In this document: piece after piece, positions 36,201 to 45,510 of the stretch
Layout: every line of letters begins with the position of its first letter
Numbering within the stretch: position 1 is the stretch's first letter
DNA from: Ignavibacteria bacterium
GTDB taxonomy: Bacteria; Bacteroidota; Ignavibacteria; Tepidaquicellales; Tepidaquicellaceae
Assembly (NCBI GenBank): GCA_016716125.1
Contig: JADJWZ010000002.1
Location: 124,001-188,000 of the forward strand
Direction of reading: 5' to 3'
DNA length: 64,000 nt
Position numbers and translations under genes: made by a program
The notes under the pieces: model-generated
What the model was told of the DNA's origin: nothing
The model's database searches: none
Seen by the model: the letters and a program-made list of their open reading frames with translations, nothing else

Positions 36201-37238
36201 TTAGTTAATTATCTCAACGCTGTCTCCGTCTGCAACGGATTGAAATCCCTCTGAAATAAGTATGTCACCGTTTTTTAAACCGGTTAATATCTGCACATTA
36301 TTATTTTCTCTGCCGCCTATCATTACTGATCTTTTTCGCGCAACTCCGTTTTCAAGAACATAAACAAATTTCTCACTTCCGAAATCTATAATTAAATCCT
36401 GCGGAAGTACGATCGCATTCTCTATCACTGATTTCTCAATTCTGATGTTTGCGCTCATTTCCGGTTTTAATCTGCCGCCTTTATTCGGAAGAAGCATTTC
36501 AATTTCAAAAGTTCTGTTCTGAACGCTGAGTGTCGGGGAAATGTAATTTACCGTTCCTGTGAACTCTTCACCCGGATATACATCAAATGTTATCTTAACC
36601 TGTGACCCTTTCTTAATTTCACCCATATATCTCTCAGGAATTCCGGCCGAAATTTTTACTTTAGATACATCGACTATATTAAGAATCGGCGTGCCCGGTC
36701 CGCATACTTCCCCGCGGCTCATGTATTTCTCATCTACTATTCCGCTGATAGGTGAAGTCACGTATGATTTTGAAAGTCTTGTCTCTATAAGGTTCAGACT
36801 TTTTTCCGCAAGCTCAAGCTGGAATTTTGCATTTGTATAATCCTGCTCTGTGGATACACTCTCTTTATATAGTTTCTCAATCCTTTCAAAATTACTCTTA
36901 GCAAGTTCATACTGTGTCTCAGCCTGTTCAAATGACGCAAAATCTGTATCCTTTTTTAATCTCACGAGAGTCTGTCCTCTGCCGACTCTGCTGCCTTTGT
37001 CGAATGGCATATAAGTTATAAGTCCGCCTTCTTCCGAAGAAATTTTTGCAGTCTGAAATGGTTTTACCGTTCCGACTACATCATAGGTTTCTTTGAATTC
37101 CTGAGTTATAATCTCTGTAGTTTTGACAGCCTGTATTTTCTTTTCCGGCTCTGTCTTTGACTCGCCTTCGTTTCCGCATGATATGAATAATGCTGAAACG
37201 GTGAGTAATGCTGTCATTATATAAATGATCTTTTTCAT
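36201..37238 (-). CDS. RND efflux periplasmic adaptor (MFP, HlyD/AcrA type), lipoprotein
   Basis: 345 residues with a lipoprotein signal (MTALLTVSALFISC, Cys near residue 21), then a lipoyl half-motif (TAKISSEEGGLITYM...GSRVGRGQTLVRL), a coiled-coil hairpin (ASFEQAETQYELAKSNFERI) and a matching lipoyl half (SYVTSPISGIVDEKYM), then beta-barrel and C-terminal domains. It links the RND permease to the TolC channel. It lies 28 bp after the TolC gene and 18 bp before the RND gene. Confidence 0.93.
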   Translation of the reverse strand: MKKIIYIMTALLTVSALFISCGNEGESKTEPEKKIQAVKTTEIITQEFKETYDVVGTVKPFQTAKISSEEGGLITYMPFDKGSRVGRGQTLVRLKKDTDFASFEQAETQYELAKSNFERIEKLYKESVSTEQDYTNAKFQLELAEKSLNLIETRLSKSYVTSPISGIVDEKYMSRGEVCGPGTPILNIVDVSKVKISAGIPERYMGEIKKGSQVKITFDVYPGEEFTGTVNYISPTLSVQNRTFEIEMLLPNKGGRLKPEMSANIRIEKSVIENAIVLPQDLIIDFGSEKFVYVLENGVARKRSVMIGGRENNNVQILTGLKNGDILISEGFQSVADGDSVEIIN

Positions 37239-37266
37239 ATAATTTAATTAGATTTTTTTTTCGAAT

Positions 37267-38595
37267 TTATTTTTCCAGTAATTTTTCAAGTTCAGACTTT
37301 GCTATCTGATAATCAAATACAGCCTGATAATATCCCAGACGGGAATTGTATAATGTCAGTTCAGCATCCTGAACGTCGATCTGATTCAGCACTCCTTCAA
37401 TGTAACTTTTATTGGCAAGCTCAAGTCCGCGCTCTGCAAGGATTACGGTTTCTTTTGTAGAAAGTATTCTCTGCTTTGCATCATCAAGCGCGATTATTGC
37501 AGACTCAGATCTTAATTTTAATTTCTGCTTTACATCTCTGATCTGTTCCTCTGATTTTTTAACTTCAATCTCCGACTGAGCGACTTTATAGGAATTTCTA
37601 AAAAGATTCAAATCCCAGGATAATCCAATACCGGCATTCAAAGTGTTGAAGAATCTGTAATTTGTTAATGACTGACCGTCATTTTCCTGCGAAATTAATG
37701 AATACTGACCGAATAAAAATAACTTCGGTAGATAATTCGCTTTATCTACATTTACTAACTCCTGACTGATTTTCTTATTCAGTTTAAGCTGTCTTACGGT
37801 TACATACTCTTCTGAAATTCTGTCTATCATGACATCTGTGCTTTCCCAGACTTCAGTGCTGTCATACTGAAGAGAATCCAGAATTTCTATTTCGTCATTT
37901 ACTTTTAATCCGATTGCATTTGAGAATAATTTTTTGCTGATCTCAAAGTCCCTTTCGGATTTTAAAAGCACAGGTCTTACATTTTCAACTTTTACTCTTG
38001 CTCTGAGAAAATCGAATTCTGTAGCAACACCGTTCCTGAATCTGGATTCAACAACTTTGTAATTCTCTTCGGCATTTGTAAAAGTAATTTCATTGACATC
38101 AACAACTGCCTTTGAAAGTAAAACCCCGAAGTAAGAATTCTTAACGGTGTTTCTTACATCATTTTCAACTGACTCGACATTCTCCTGCTGTATTCTTGAA
38201 TAATATTCTGCGATCCTGATTCCCGAAAATACAGGAGTACCAAGTACAGGTATAGATTCAGTCGCATTTAAAGTCGTTGTTAGAGCATTATCAGAACCTA
38301 TTTCAATTTTTTCTCCGAATATATCAAAAACCTGCTTTTTAAAAGAACGAGTATAATTAGAATTCAAAGTAATAGACGGAAGTAAATTCTCACTGTACAC
38401 TTCTGATACTTTTTGTTCAGCTTTCAGCTTTTCATATCTGGCATTTATTACATCGGAGTTGTCTTTCATTGCCAGCGATATTGCCTGTTCAATTGAAGTT
38501 ATAATTCTTTTCTGCTGAGACCTGACATCACCCGAAAATAAACTCAGTATAGTGAATAATATCAGACATATATACCTGAATTTTTTATTTATCAT
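37267..38595 (-). CDS. TolC-family outer-membrane efflux channel
   Basis: 442 residues: signal peptide (FRYICLILFTILSLFSGDV), then two outer-membrane efflux protein repeats rich in long helices (SLAMKDNSDVINARYEKLKA; KSYIEGVLNQIDVQDAELTL), the usual TolC pattern, with LSWDLNLFRNSYKVAQSEIE in the second half. It forms the outer-membrane exit duct for the pump. It begins 2 bp after the TetR gene, so the regulator and pump genes form one operon. Confidence 0.92.
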   Translation of the reverse strand: MINKKFRYICLILFTILSLFSGDVRSQQKRIITSIEQAISLAMKDNSDVINARYEKLKAEQKVSEVYSENLLPSITLNSNYTRSFKKQVFDIFGEKIEIGSDNALTTTLNATESIPVLGTPVFSGIRIAEYYSRIQQENVESVENDVRNTVKNSYFGVLLSKAVVDVNEITFTNAEENYKVVESRFRNGVATEFDFLRARVKVENVRPVLLKSERDFEISKKLFSNAIGLKVNDEIEILDSLQYDSTEVWESTDVMIDRISEEYVTVRQLKLNKKISQELVNVDKANYLPKLFLFGQYSLISQENDGQSLTNYRFFNTLNAGIGLSWDLNLFRNSYKVAQSEIEVKKSEEQIRDVKQKLKLRSESAIIALDDAKQRILSTKETVILAERGLELANKSYIEGVLNQIDVQDAELTLYNSRLGYYQAVFDYQIAKSELEKLLEK

Positions 38596-38597
38596 TT

Positions 38598-39239
38598 TTA
38601 AAGTTTTATTTCTTTTGCTAATAATGATTTTTCTTTTTTGAAAATTTTCTTTCCACTGCTTGTCAGTATTCCGTTCAGAAGCATTTCATATGTTGTCTTA
38701 AAAGCTATCTGCATAGTAAATTTGTTGTTGATCAGAAATTCCGGATTCATTACTCCCGATATAGAATGTATAAATGCGGAAATGATTATCTGAGGCGGAT
38801 AATTTTCAATCAGTTTTTCCTTTATGCCCTGTGTGATTAGTTTGTTCAGAATACCGTTGATCTTAAAAGTACGGTTGTGACTTATTGTTTTTAAAATTTC
38901 AGGGTGATGTATCTTAAGATCGTGAAGCCATTTATCGCTTATATTTATCGTGTAATTACTGTACATATTAAGAAGTTTTACAAATTTGAAAACCACATTT
39001 CCGTCACCGTCTACTATTACATCTACATTGTTGTAAATTTCCTTTGTAGTATGAGAACATATTTCTTCAAGAAGATTTTCCTTAGAGGGGAAATGTTTAT
39101 AAATAGTTTTCTTGCTGACGCAAAGCTCCTTTGCGACCTCATCCATCGAGGTCTTGTAAAATCCTTCTTTGTGAAATTTTTGAGCGGAATAGATCAGAAT
39201 CTTTTCGCGGTCTTTGATGTGTTTGTTTTTATTGTGCAA
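38598..39239 (-). CDS. TetR/AcrR-family transcriptional regulator
   Basis: 213 residues with the N-terminal TetR helix-turn-helix: REKILIYSAQKFHKEGFYKT, then SMDEVAKELCVSKKTIYKHF and PSKENLLEEI. The C-terminal ligand-binding part is divergent. It is the first gene of the efflux operon and probably represses it, with a pump substrate or related molecule as inducer. The operator is likely in the ~195 bp upstream (39240-39434), but I could not single out a palindrome there. Confidence 0.9.
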   Translation of the reverse strand: MHNKNKHIKDREKILIYSAQKFHKEGFYKTSMDEVAKELCVSKKTIYKHFPSKENLLEEICSHTTKEIYNNVDVIVDGDGNVVFKFVKLLNMYSNYTINISDKWLHDLKIHHPEILKTISHNRTFKINGILNKLITQGIKEKLIENYPPQIIISAFIHSISGVMNPEFLINNKFTMQIAFKTTYEMLLNGILTSSGKKIFKKEKSLLAKEIKL

Positions 39240-39434
39240 TAGAAACTAAAATCGTTTTATGAGTTTCCAAAATAGTAAAATTAAATTCGTAGTGCAATGC
39301 AGACTTTAAAGTTTATTATTAATTTAATATTAGAATCAGAAGAAAAGTTAACTAAAACGGAAAGTACGGAGTGTATTTAATTTTGTTTAGCTTGGCTGTA
39401 TTAGTGAATTAATATTTTATTCTTTAAGTAAATA

Positions 39435-39463
39435 AAAAATGCGGAATAAGATCCCGCATTTTT
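39435..39463 (-). terminator. Intrinsic terminator, active on the minus strand (possibly both)
   Basis: AAAAATGCGG (39435-39444) pairs with CCGCATTTTT (39454-39463) around a 9-base loop. On the minus strand it ends the sigma/anti-sigma pair, 35 bp after its stop. The symmetric A/T flanks make it bidirectional in principle. Confidence 0.88.
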
Positions 39464-39497
39464 AAATTAACTCTAATTGGATTTCAGTATTATTTTA

Positions 39498-40505
39498 TCA
39501 CTTTACTTCAATCTCTGATTCAATTTTATCTTCACTTTCTATCCCTTGTTTTTTGACGTTGATCATGATCTTACCGTCTTTTCTCGTTATCTCAATATCT
39601 TCCGGTCTGATATTTTTATCGCCCATATCTTCGGAAACCATTTTCCTGATCTCATCATCAGTCTTATTCTTATATCTGTCGGCTTCTCCGTCTTTTCTGA
39701 ATTTCCTGACTTCCGCAGTTCTTTGAACGTTATTACCGTCCTTAATTGTAATGTCAAATCCGCTGTTGTCTTTTAAGCTGCCTTCCGGAATTTCAATCTT
39801 TGAAATCCTCTTTCCGTCAGAACTCCTGTCAAAACTGATTTGAACATCTTTAATCCCGTTTTGCGCAAGCTGAGTTTCAATTTCTGTCTTTAGATCCTGA
39901 TCAGACATATTGGAAGCGTTTATATCCACTTTAAATATTTCATTCAGCGCAACGGAATATACCGGTCTGGTAATTTTTTCATTCAGAGGAACCAAGCTGA
40001 TATCAGTAACTCCGCTTATTCCTTTAAGCTGATCCATATATTTCTGCGCATTACCGAGTTCATCTTTCAAAAGCACAAGTTTGTATTCAATATTATTATT
40101 TGCTGCCTCCGGTTTACTTACGCCGATAATTGCTTTTTTTGTCCATTCAAGACTCTGAAGCTTTTGTATCGCTTCGGTATTGTTTTTGTTTACGCTCCAT
40201 TTTATTACGTCAGCTACAGTTTCCTGCTGTGTTACCGGATAATTACATGCAGCCACTATAATTGCCAGTAAGAGAAACGCGTAAGCCAATTTGATTTTTG
40301 GTGATCTCATATTGAAAAATTTCCTTTCTTTATTTAACGAATGGTTAAAAGATTTTTGTGAATTAATATTGCGGAGCCATTTCTCAACGCCCGGAAATGT
40401 ATCGTCAGTTTTTTCATTTTTTAACTTATCAAACAAATGATCAAGTCTGTCATTTTCTGAAGGTTCATTTGCCTTCTGTTTCCGGTAAAAGTCTGATTGT
40501 TTCAT
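39498..40505 (-). CDS. Single-pass membrane protein, putative anti-sigma factor
   Basis: 335 residues: a cytoplasmic N-terminal part of about 65 residues (DRLDHLFDKLKNEKTDDTFP), one helix (KLAYAFLLLAIIVAACNYP) and a large periplasmic part containing two similar stretches (EIFKVDINASNMSDQDLKTE and KNKTDDEIRKMVSEDMGDKN). I do not recognise a known domain. The layout and the 41-bp overlap with the preceding ECF sigma gene make it the likely membrane-bound regulator of that sigma factor, perhaps sensing an envelope signal. Confidence 0.7.
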   Translation of the reverse strand: MKQSDFYRKQKANEPSENDRLDHLFDKLKNEKTDDTFPGVEKWLRNINSQKSFNHSLNKERKFFNMRSPKIKLAYAFLLLAIIVAACNYPVTQQETVADVIKWSVNKNNTEAIQKLQSLEWTKKAIIGVSKPEAANNNIEYKLVLLKDELGNAQKYMDQLKGISGVTDISLVPLNEKITRPVYSVALNEIFKVDINASNMSDQDLKTEIETQLAQNGIKDVQISFDRSSDGKRISKIEIPEGSLKDNSGFDITIKDGNNVQRTAEVRKFRKDGEADRYKNKTDDEIRKMVSEDMGDKNIRPEDIEITRKDGKIMINVKKQGIESEDKIESEIEVK

Positions 40506-41070
40506 TGTTTATGTCTCCTGAATAATTTGATTTATTTATTTCTGTATTTGGTAAATTATTTTCTTCGTTCTCAATAAAGCTCTTCAGCTTTTTTCTGGCG
40601 CGGCTCAGTCTGGATTTTACAGATGAAGAGCTTCTTTCATTTTGTATCTCTTTTATTTCTTCGATGCTGAAACCTGCTATTTCAAAAAGCAGTATCGATT
40701 CTCTTTCCTTTGTAGATATACTCGACAGCGCTTTCTTCAAAAGCATTCCGTCGCAATTCTCATCCTGATGCTGAAATATCTCAGGAAATGCAGTATGGGA
40801 ATTTCTGTCATCTGTCGGCAGAAATTTTTTCCAGAAATCTTTTCTTATTAAAGTATAGAATTCTCTTGTGATAATTTTAAAGAACCATGACTTGAACTTG
40901 CTCTGATCAGATAAGCTGTCGAAATTTTCCAGAGCTTTGAGAAGTGACTGCTGCAAAACGTCTTCTGCATCGTCCTTCGAACGCCTTGAACATAATGCCT
41001 TACAGTACTTTAAAGCATTACTATACTCCGGCTTCAGCAATTCAATGAATTTGTCAGTACTATTTTCCAT
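40465..41070 (-). CDS. ECF-type RNA polymerase sigma factor
   Basis: 201 residues with sigma region 2 (YCKALCSRRSKDDAEDVLQQ, SLLKALENFDS, FKSWFFKIITREFYTLIRK) and region 4 (LSSISTKERESILLFEIAGF, SIEEIKEIQNERSSSSVKSR, LSRARKKLKSFI). It lacks the long regions of a housekeeping sigma. It overlaps the putative anti-sigma gene by 41 bases, so the two are co-translated. Targets are unknown, and it may regulate its own promoter in the 246-bp region shared with the divergent cytochrome gene. Confidence 0.92.
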   Translation of the reverse strand: MENSTDKFIELLKPEYSNALKYCKALCSRRSKDDAEDVLQQSLLKALENFDSLSDQSKFKSWFFKIITREFYTLIRKDFWKKFLPTDDRNSHTAFPEIFQHQDENCDGMLLKKALSSISTKERESILLFEIAGFSIEEIKEIQNERSSSSVKSRLSRARKKLKSFIENEENNLPNTEINKSNYSGDINNETIRLLPETEGK

Positions 41071-41316
41071 TACCTGTTTTATAAAACTTATAAGTTCTTG
41101 TTGATTAGACGTTTCATCAGCAGTAAAAGTCGCAGTTATTTTTTATTAATATTGTTTCCACAAAATTTATAATTACGGGATATAATTTATGAGTTTGAAA
41201 ATTTTAACGAAACTAAATTTTTGAAAATATTGATTCAGTAAATCAATTTTAAAACTAAATGCATTTAAAATTATACTCTTGGATTTTTCAAAAGTGAATT
41301 AAAACTAACACTTGTT

Positions 41317-42375
41317 ATGATTATATTAAATAAAAAAATGAAAACACTAACTAACACCTCCCTTAAATTAGTTTTATTCTGTTTTCTTTTAATATCAAGT
41401 TTCTATCTGATTTCCCAAAGCTCTCACCCGTTTATTTCCTGTCAAAAAGAAAATGAAATAGTAAAAAAGGATTCCGTTATTCAATGGAGATTTCCGTCTG
41501 AAAGCGACCTTCCCGATAATGATGAAGGTAAAGTTATTAGAACGGGAATGGATATTTTTAAAAATACAAGTAAGTATATTGGTCCGGATGCAGCGGATGA
41601 AAATATGAGATTTGCCGGCACTAATATGTCCTGTCAGAACTGCCATTTCAGAGGCGGTACATTGAAAAATGTATTCGGACTTGTCGGTGTTTATTATAAG
41701 TATCCGCAGTTTGACGAGAGATCCGCAAGTGAGATCACAATTCAGGAAAGGGTAAATAACTGCATGAAGAGAAGTCTCAACGGAAAGCCGATGCCGGAAT
41801 CTTCTGGTGAAATGAATGCAGTAGTGTCTTATCTGAAATGGCTCAGCACTTACGCTCCGAAAGGCACTAAATTAGACGGACAGGGAATACCAAAAATTGA
41901 ATTATTAAAAAGAGCTGCTGATACTGCTGCAGGCAGACTGGTGTTCCTTAAAAACTGCGCGTCATGCCATGCAGAAAACGGCAGCGGAGTATTATGGAAA
42001 TCAGGGAATGTTGTAGTCCCGGCGGATTCAGTTTACGGTTATGAGTTTCCTCCTGTGATGGGACAAAACAGTTACAATGACGGAGCAGGTATGTTCAGAC
42101 TTCTGACTGCCGCATCTTTTATTTATGCAAAAATGCCGTACAATGACGCTGTTCTTTCTGTCGATGAATCCTATGATGTGGCTGCTTTTATAAATTCAAA
42201 ACCGCGTCCGAAATATCCCGATATCAGTAAAGACTACCCGGATCTGAAATTCAAACCGGTTGATTTTCCTTTTCCGCCTTTTGATGATAACTTCTCAGCC
42301 GAGCAGCATAAATACGGACCGTATCAGGAGATGATAAAAGAAGGTGAAGCTGATAAGTATGATAAGCCGAAATAA
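41317..42375 (+). CDS. TsdA-like dihaem cytochrome c
   Basis: 352 residues with an N-terminal membrane or signal segment (LKLVLFCFLLISSFYLI) and two haem-binding CxxCH sites, CQNCH at 106-110 and CASCH at 214-218. The order matches the thiosulfate dehydrogenase family TsdA: after the first site comes ERVNNCMKRSLNGKPMP, whose Cys149 stands where TsdA has its unusual axial Cys ligand, and after the second comes YNDGAGMFRLLTAASFIYAKMP. It may interconvert thiosulfate and tetrathionate, or act on another sulfur compound. An ATG at 41338 is a possible alternative start. Confidence 0.78.
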   Translation: MIILNKKMKTLTNTSLKLVLFCFLLISSFYLISQSSHPFISCQKENEIVKKDSVIQWRFPSESDLPDNDEGKVIRTGMDIFKNTSKYIGPDAADENMRFAGTNMSCQNCHFRGGTLKNVFGLVGVYYKYPQFDERSASEITIQERVNNCMKRSLNGKPMPESSGEMNAVVSYLKWLSTYAPKGTKLDGQGIPKIELLKRAADTAAGRLVFLKNCASCHAENGSGVLWKSGNVVVPADSVYGYEFPPVMGQNSYNDGAGMFRLLTAASFIYAKMPYNDAVLSVDESYDVAAFINSKPRPKYPDISKDYPDLKFKPVDFPFPPFDDNFSAEQHKYGPYQEMIKEGEADKYDKPK

Positions 42376-42417
42376 AAATACTAAAATTTTAAAATGTAAT
42401 TTGTTTCGTTAAGTTCT

Positions 42418-42846
42418 TCAGTATAGAAAAGGAATTAGCATCTTCGAATTTTTTATATAAGATTTATATTCAGGAAAATTTTCTGAAAGCAATCTCTCCT
42501 CGTATTTTAATTTGATGATCAGAACTATTACAAGCGCTGACCATACAATAATTCTTGTTATAGAATAATTATTTAATACCCAGATAAATGTAAGAGAAAT
42601 AACAGATGTGTACATCGGATGTCTGACAAATTTATATGGACCTGATCTATTAAGATTCTGACCTTCCTTTATATTTGGAAAAATATTGAACCTGAAACGA
42701 AAAGTGTACATTGCCCATATTCCCGGGATCAAAGTTAAGATCAAAAGCATTAGATAAAATCTGTCCGCAGGAATTATTTCACCGGTAAGCATTAAATAAA
42801 TTATACAGAGGAACTGAACTCCGACCAGAGTATATGATAATTTCAA
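42418..42846 (-). CDS. ICMT/PEMT-like membrane methyltransferase
   Basis: A 142-residue membrane protein with four hydrophobic helices and the isoprenylcysteine carboxyl methyltransferase signature GPYKFVRHPMYTSVI followed by KYEERLLSENFPEYKSYIKN and MLIPFLY. Bacterial members of this family methylate lipids or small molecules at the membrane with S-adenosylmethionine; the substrate is unknown. It lies 32 bp after the Rieske gene on the same strand and may be in one operon with it. Confidence 0.8.
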   Translation of the reverse strand: MKLSYTLVGVQFLCIIYLMLTGEIIPADRFYLMLLILTLIPGIWAMYTFRFRFNIFPNIKEGQNLNRSGPYKFVRHPMYTSVISLTFIWVLNNYSITRIIVWSALVIVLIIKLKYEERLLSENFPEYKSYIKNSKMLIPFLY

Positions 42847-42878
42847 AATTTTTTAATAATATTCTTCTTCTAAAACTC

Positions 42879-43968
42879 TTAACCTAAAAAGTCCGAAATG
42901 AGTCTGTGAAAATGATGTGTTCCGGTTTCACGTTTCACTGAATATCTTCCTCTTTCATACAGTCCTGAATTAATTCCTCTCTGCACATTTTCAACAATCG
43001 CCTCATCCTCTCTTTCCACTTTATCAAGAGCTCCGCCTGCGCCGTCATTAATTTTTGATTCGTCATATACATAAGTCAGGAACGAAACTTTAGTAAGATC
43101 TTTTTTGAGCGGCTTTACTATATTAACAGATAATCCCCACGGATAAAAATTGAACATTATATTCGGAAATATCCAGAAGTAATATGCTGAAATATTTTTT
43201 CCGTGATCCGGGTGACCTTCCGGAATATCAAAGCAAACATCTCCTCCTTTTGAAATACCTGTCTGCAGATTTGAAAATCTGAAAAGTTCTGTTGTGTATC
43301 CGGAATAATCAAGCTTATCATTCAGTGAATTATGTACATACGGAATATGAAATCCCTCCAGATAATTCTCGCAGTATAATGCCCAGTGCGCATTCACAAG
43401 ATAATCACGCGACCGTGACGCATCGAACACAAATTCATCAACAGGTAAAAATGAAATACGCGAAAACATATCTCCGTAAAAATCCTGCACAGGAGCAATT
43501 GGTTTTAAAGAAACAAATAAGAATTTATCCCATGTATAAAAAGGAATTTCAGCAAGATCGTCTTTTGAAGAAGGAAAGTTCTTCACTTCTTCAAATTCCG
43601 GCATTGATAAAAATTTACCGTCAAGATCAAATCTTCTTCCGTGATACCTGCAGCGGATAAATTTTTTCAGTACGGTTACCTTCTATTAATATATTTCCTC
43701 TGTGCGTACAGACATTTGACAGACAGTGAAGTCTGTCATTCTTATCTCTCGAGAATATCAGCGGGGTGTCGAGAAATTTCTCGAGAAAAGTAAAAGGAAA
43801 GATCTGACCCGGAGCTTTTACATATTCCGTATCATGTATATACTGCCAGCTTCTCGAAAATATCTTTGCTTTTGAAATTTCAAAATACCTGTCGTCAGTA
43901 TAGAACTCAGCCGGTAAGGTTTCCGCTGATGAAATATCGGAATTTATTTCAAACTTTTGATTATTCAA
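42879..43968 (-). pseudogene. Rieske non-haem iron oxygenase alpha subunit, broken by one-base frameshift
   Basis: Two frames join into one gene: residues from 43968 to the break hold the first Rieske half (CTHRGNI), and the frame ending at 42879 holds the second half (CRYHGRRFDLDGKF) and the catalytic domain with the iron ligands in ENYLEGFHIPYVH. Removing one A from the A6 run (plus-strand T6 at 43662-43667) restores an unbroken frame through the second Cys-x2-His. The rest shows no decay. Known members hydroxylate aromatics or demethylate choline/carnitine-type amines; the substrate here is unknown. It may be a true pseudogene or a base-call error. Confidence 0.85.
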
Positions 43969-44004
43969 TTTGGTAAATGAATTCTGAAATTAATAAATTT
44001 TAAT

Positions 44005-45246
44005 CTATCCTTTTTCTTCCCATATCATACAGAGATGAATTATTGTGTCAACCGCTTTCTGCATGTCCTGTATTGAGATCCATTCGAGATTGGAATGAAA
44101 TGCATGTCCTCCTGCAAAAATATTCGGGCAGGGAAGTCCCATAAAAGAAAGTCTGCATCCGTCAGTTCCTCCGCGTATCGGCGTCTGCACCGGAGTTATT
44201 CCCGCTCTCTTTACCGCTTCCATAGCATAACTTACTGTCTCCGGATTTTTGTCCAGCACTTCTTTCATATTCCTGTATGATTCCTCTATCCTTATTTCGA
44301 AAGATGATTTCTTATATTGCTTTATCACTTCCTCCGTTACTTTTCTGATCAGCTCTTCCTTTTCTTTTAAAAGGGAATTATCAAAATCCCTCACAATAAA
44401 TTTTATGTAAGCTGAGTCAACTTCCGCTTTTACAACAACGGGATGAATGAATCCTTCCCTCTCTTCAGTGGTCTCAGGAGTCATCGTATCCTGCGGAAGT
44501 TTACTTATTATTTTATTTACTATTCTGATAGAATTTTCCATACGGTCTTTTGAAAATCCCGGATGAATATTAAATCCTTTTATGTAAAGGTGGACAGTGT
44601 CACCTGAAAAAGTTTCATCTTCCACGCTGCCGAGATCAGAACCGTCCATAGTATATCCGAAATCCGCGCCGAGCTTTTTCATGTCAACGTGATCTACCCC
44701 ATGACCTACTTCCTCGTCAGGCGTGAACAGTATTCTTATCTTTCCGTGTTTTACTTCAGGATGCATCATTAAATAATTTGCTGCATCCATGATCTCCGCT
44801 ATTCCCGCCTTGTCATCAGCTCCGAGAAGCGTCGTCCCGTCTGTTGTGATAATATCATTACCAATCTGAGCGGCAAGCTGCGGATGCTCATCCGCAATAA
44901 TAACTTTTGAATTATCTCCGTTAAGAATAATATCGCCGCCCTGATAATCTTTATGAATAACCGGTTTTACATTTTCACCTGATGCATCCGGTGAAGTGTC
45001 CATGTGCGAGCAAAAGCAAATCACGGGAACATTCTTATTTGTATTGGACGGAATGGTTGCATAAACGTAACCGTACTCATCCATCTCCGCATCGGAAATT
45101 CCCATTTGTTTTAATTCATCAACGAGTACGACAGCAAGATCCTTTTGCTTATCAGTAGAAGGGAAAGTATCACTATCATGACTGGACTGTGTATCAATCT
45201 TTACATATTTCAAAAACCTTTCCGTACAGGTGTATTTTATATTCAT
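44005..45246 (-). CDS. pepT: Peptidase T (tripeptide aminopeptidase)
   Basis: A 413-residue zinc aminopeptidase of the M20 family that removes the N-terminal residue of tripeptides. It has the zinc-site stretches CFCSHMDTSPDASG, LLGADDKAGIAEIMDA, FTPDEEVGHGVDHVD and the C-terminal GGTDGCRLSFMG. I chose the ATG at 45246 (MNIKYTCTERFLKYVKIDTQ), which matches the family N-terminus; the open frame extends 29 codons further up but that part looks like non-coding AT-rich DNA. It is cytoplasmic. Confidence 0.93.
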   Translation of the reverse strand: MNIKYTCTERFLKYVKIDTQSSHDSDTFPSTDKQKDLAVVLVDELKQMGISDAEMDEYGYVYATIPSNTNKNVPVICFCSHMDTSPDASGENVKPVIHKDYQGGDIILNGDNSKVIIADEHPQLAAQIGNDIITTDGTTLLGADDKAGIAEIMDAANYLMMHPEVKHGKIRILFTPDEEVGHGVDHVDMKKLGADFGYTMDGSDLGSVEDETFSGDTVHLYIKGFNIHPGFSKDRMENSIRIVNKIISKLPQDTMTPETTEEREGFIHPVVVKAEVDSAYIKFIVRDFDNSLLKEKEELIRKVTEEVIKQYKKSSFEIRIEESYRNMKEVLDKNPETVSYAMEAVKRAGITPVQTPIRGGTDGCRLSFMGLPCPNIFAGGHAFHSNLEWISIQDMQKAVDTIIHLCMIWEEKG

Positions 45247-45450
45247 CAAAATAATTAGATAATTTTTTTCAATATGAAAATTTAAGATGGAAAAATACAT
45301 ATAAAAATTTTGAAGTTGAATTGAGCAAACCATATTAAAAAAATAGTGAATGAGAATAATTTAAAAATCAGAAATGATATTCTAACAGAAGTCTTTTAGA
45401 TTTAATCTTGCAGGATTTTAGGTGATTTAAAATTGTCCTGAGTGTTGTAT

Positions 45451-45487
45451 AAAAAAACTCATCTGCATTATTCCGGCGGATGAGTTT
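45451..45487 (-). terminator. Intrinsic terminator of the glutamate dehydrogenase gene
   Basis: AAACTCATCTGC (45455-45466) pairs with GCGGATGAGTTT (45476-45487; one G-T pair) around a 9-base loop, followed on the minus strand by a T run (plus-strand A7 at 45451-45457). It lies 23 bp after the stop codon. Confidence 0.88.
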
Positions 45488-45510
45488 CTTATAAAAAAAA
45501 TAAAAAAATA

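Noticed and set aside
43292..43660. 122-codon plus-strand frame inside the Rieske gene
   Set aside because: It is antisense to conserved Rieske-oxygenase sequence.
45247..45333. 29-codon N-terminal extension of pepT
   Set aside because: The encoded residues do not fit the family N-terminus and the DNA looks like AT-rich spacer; the ATG at 45246 gives the expected start.
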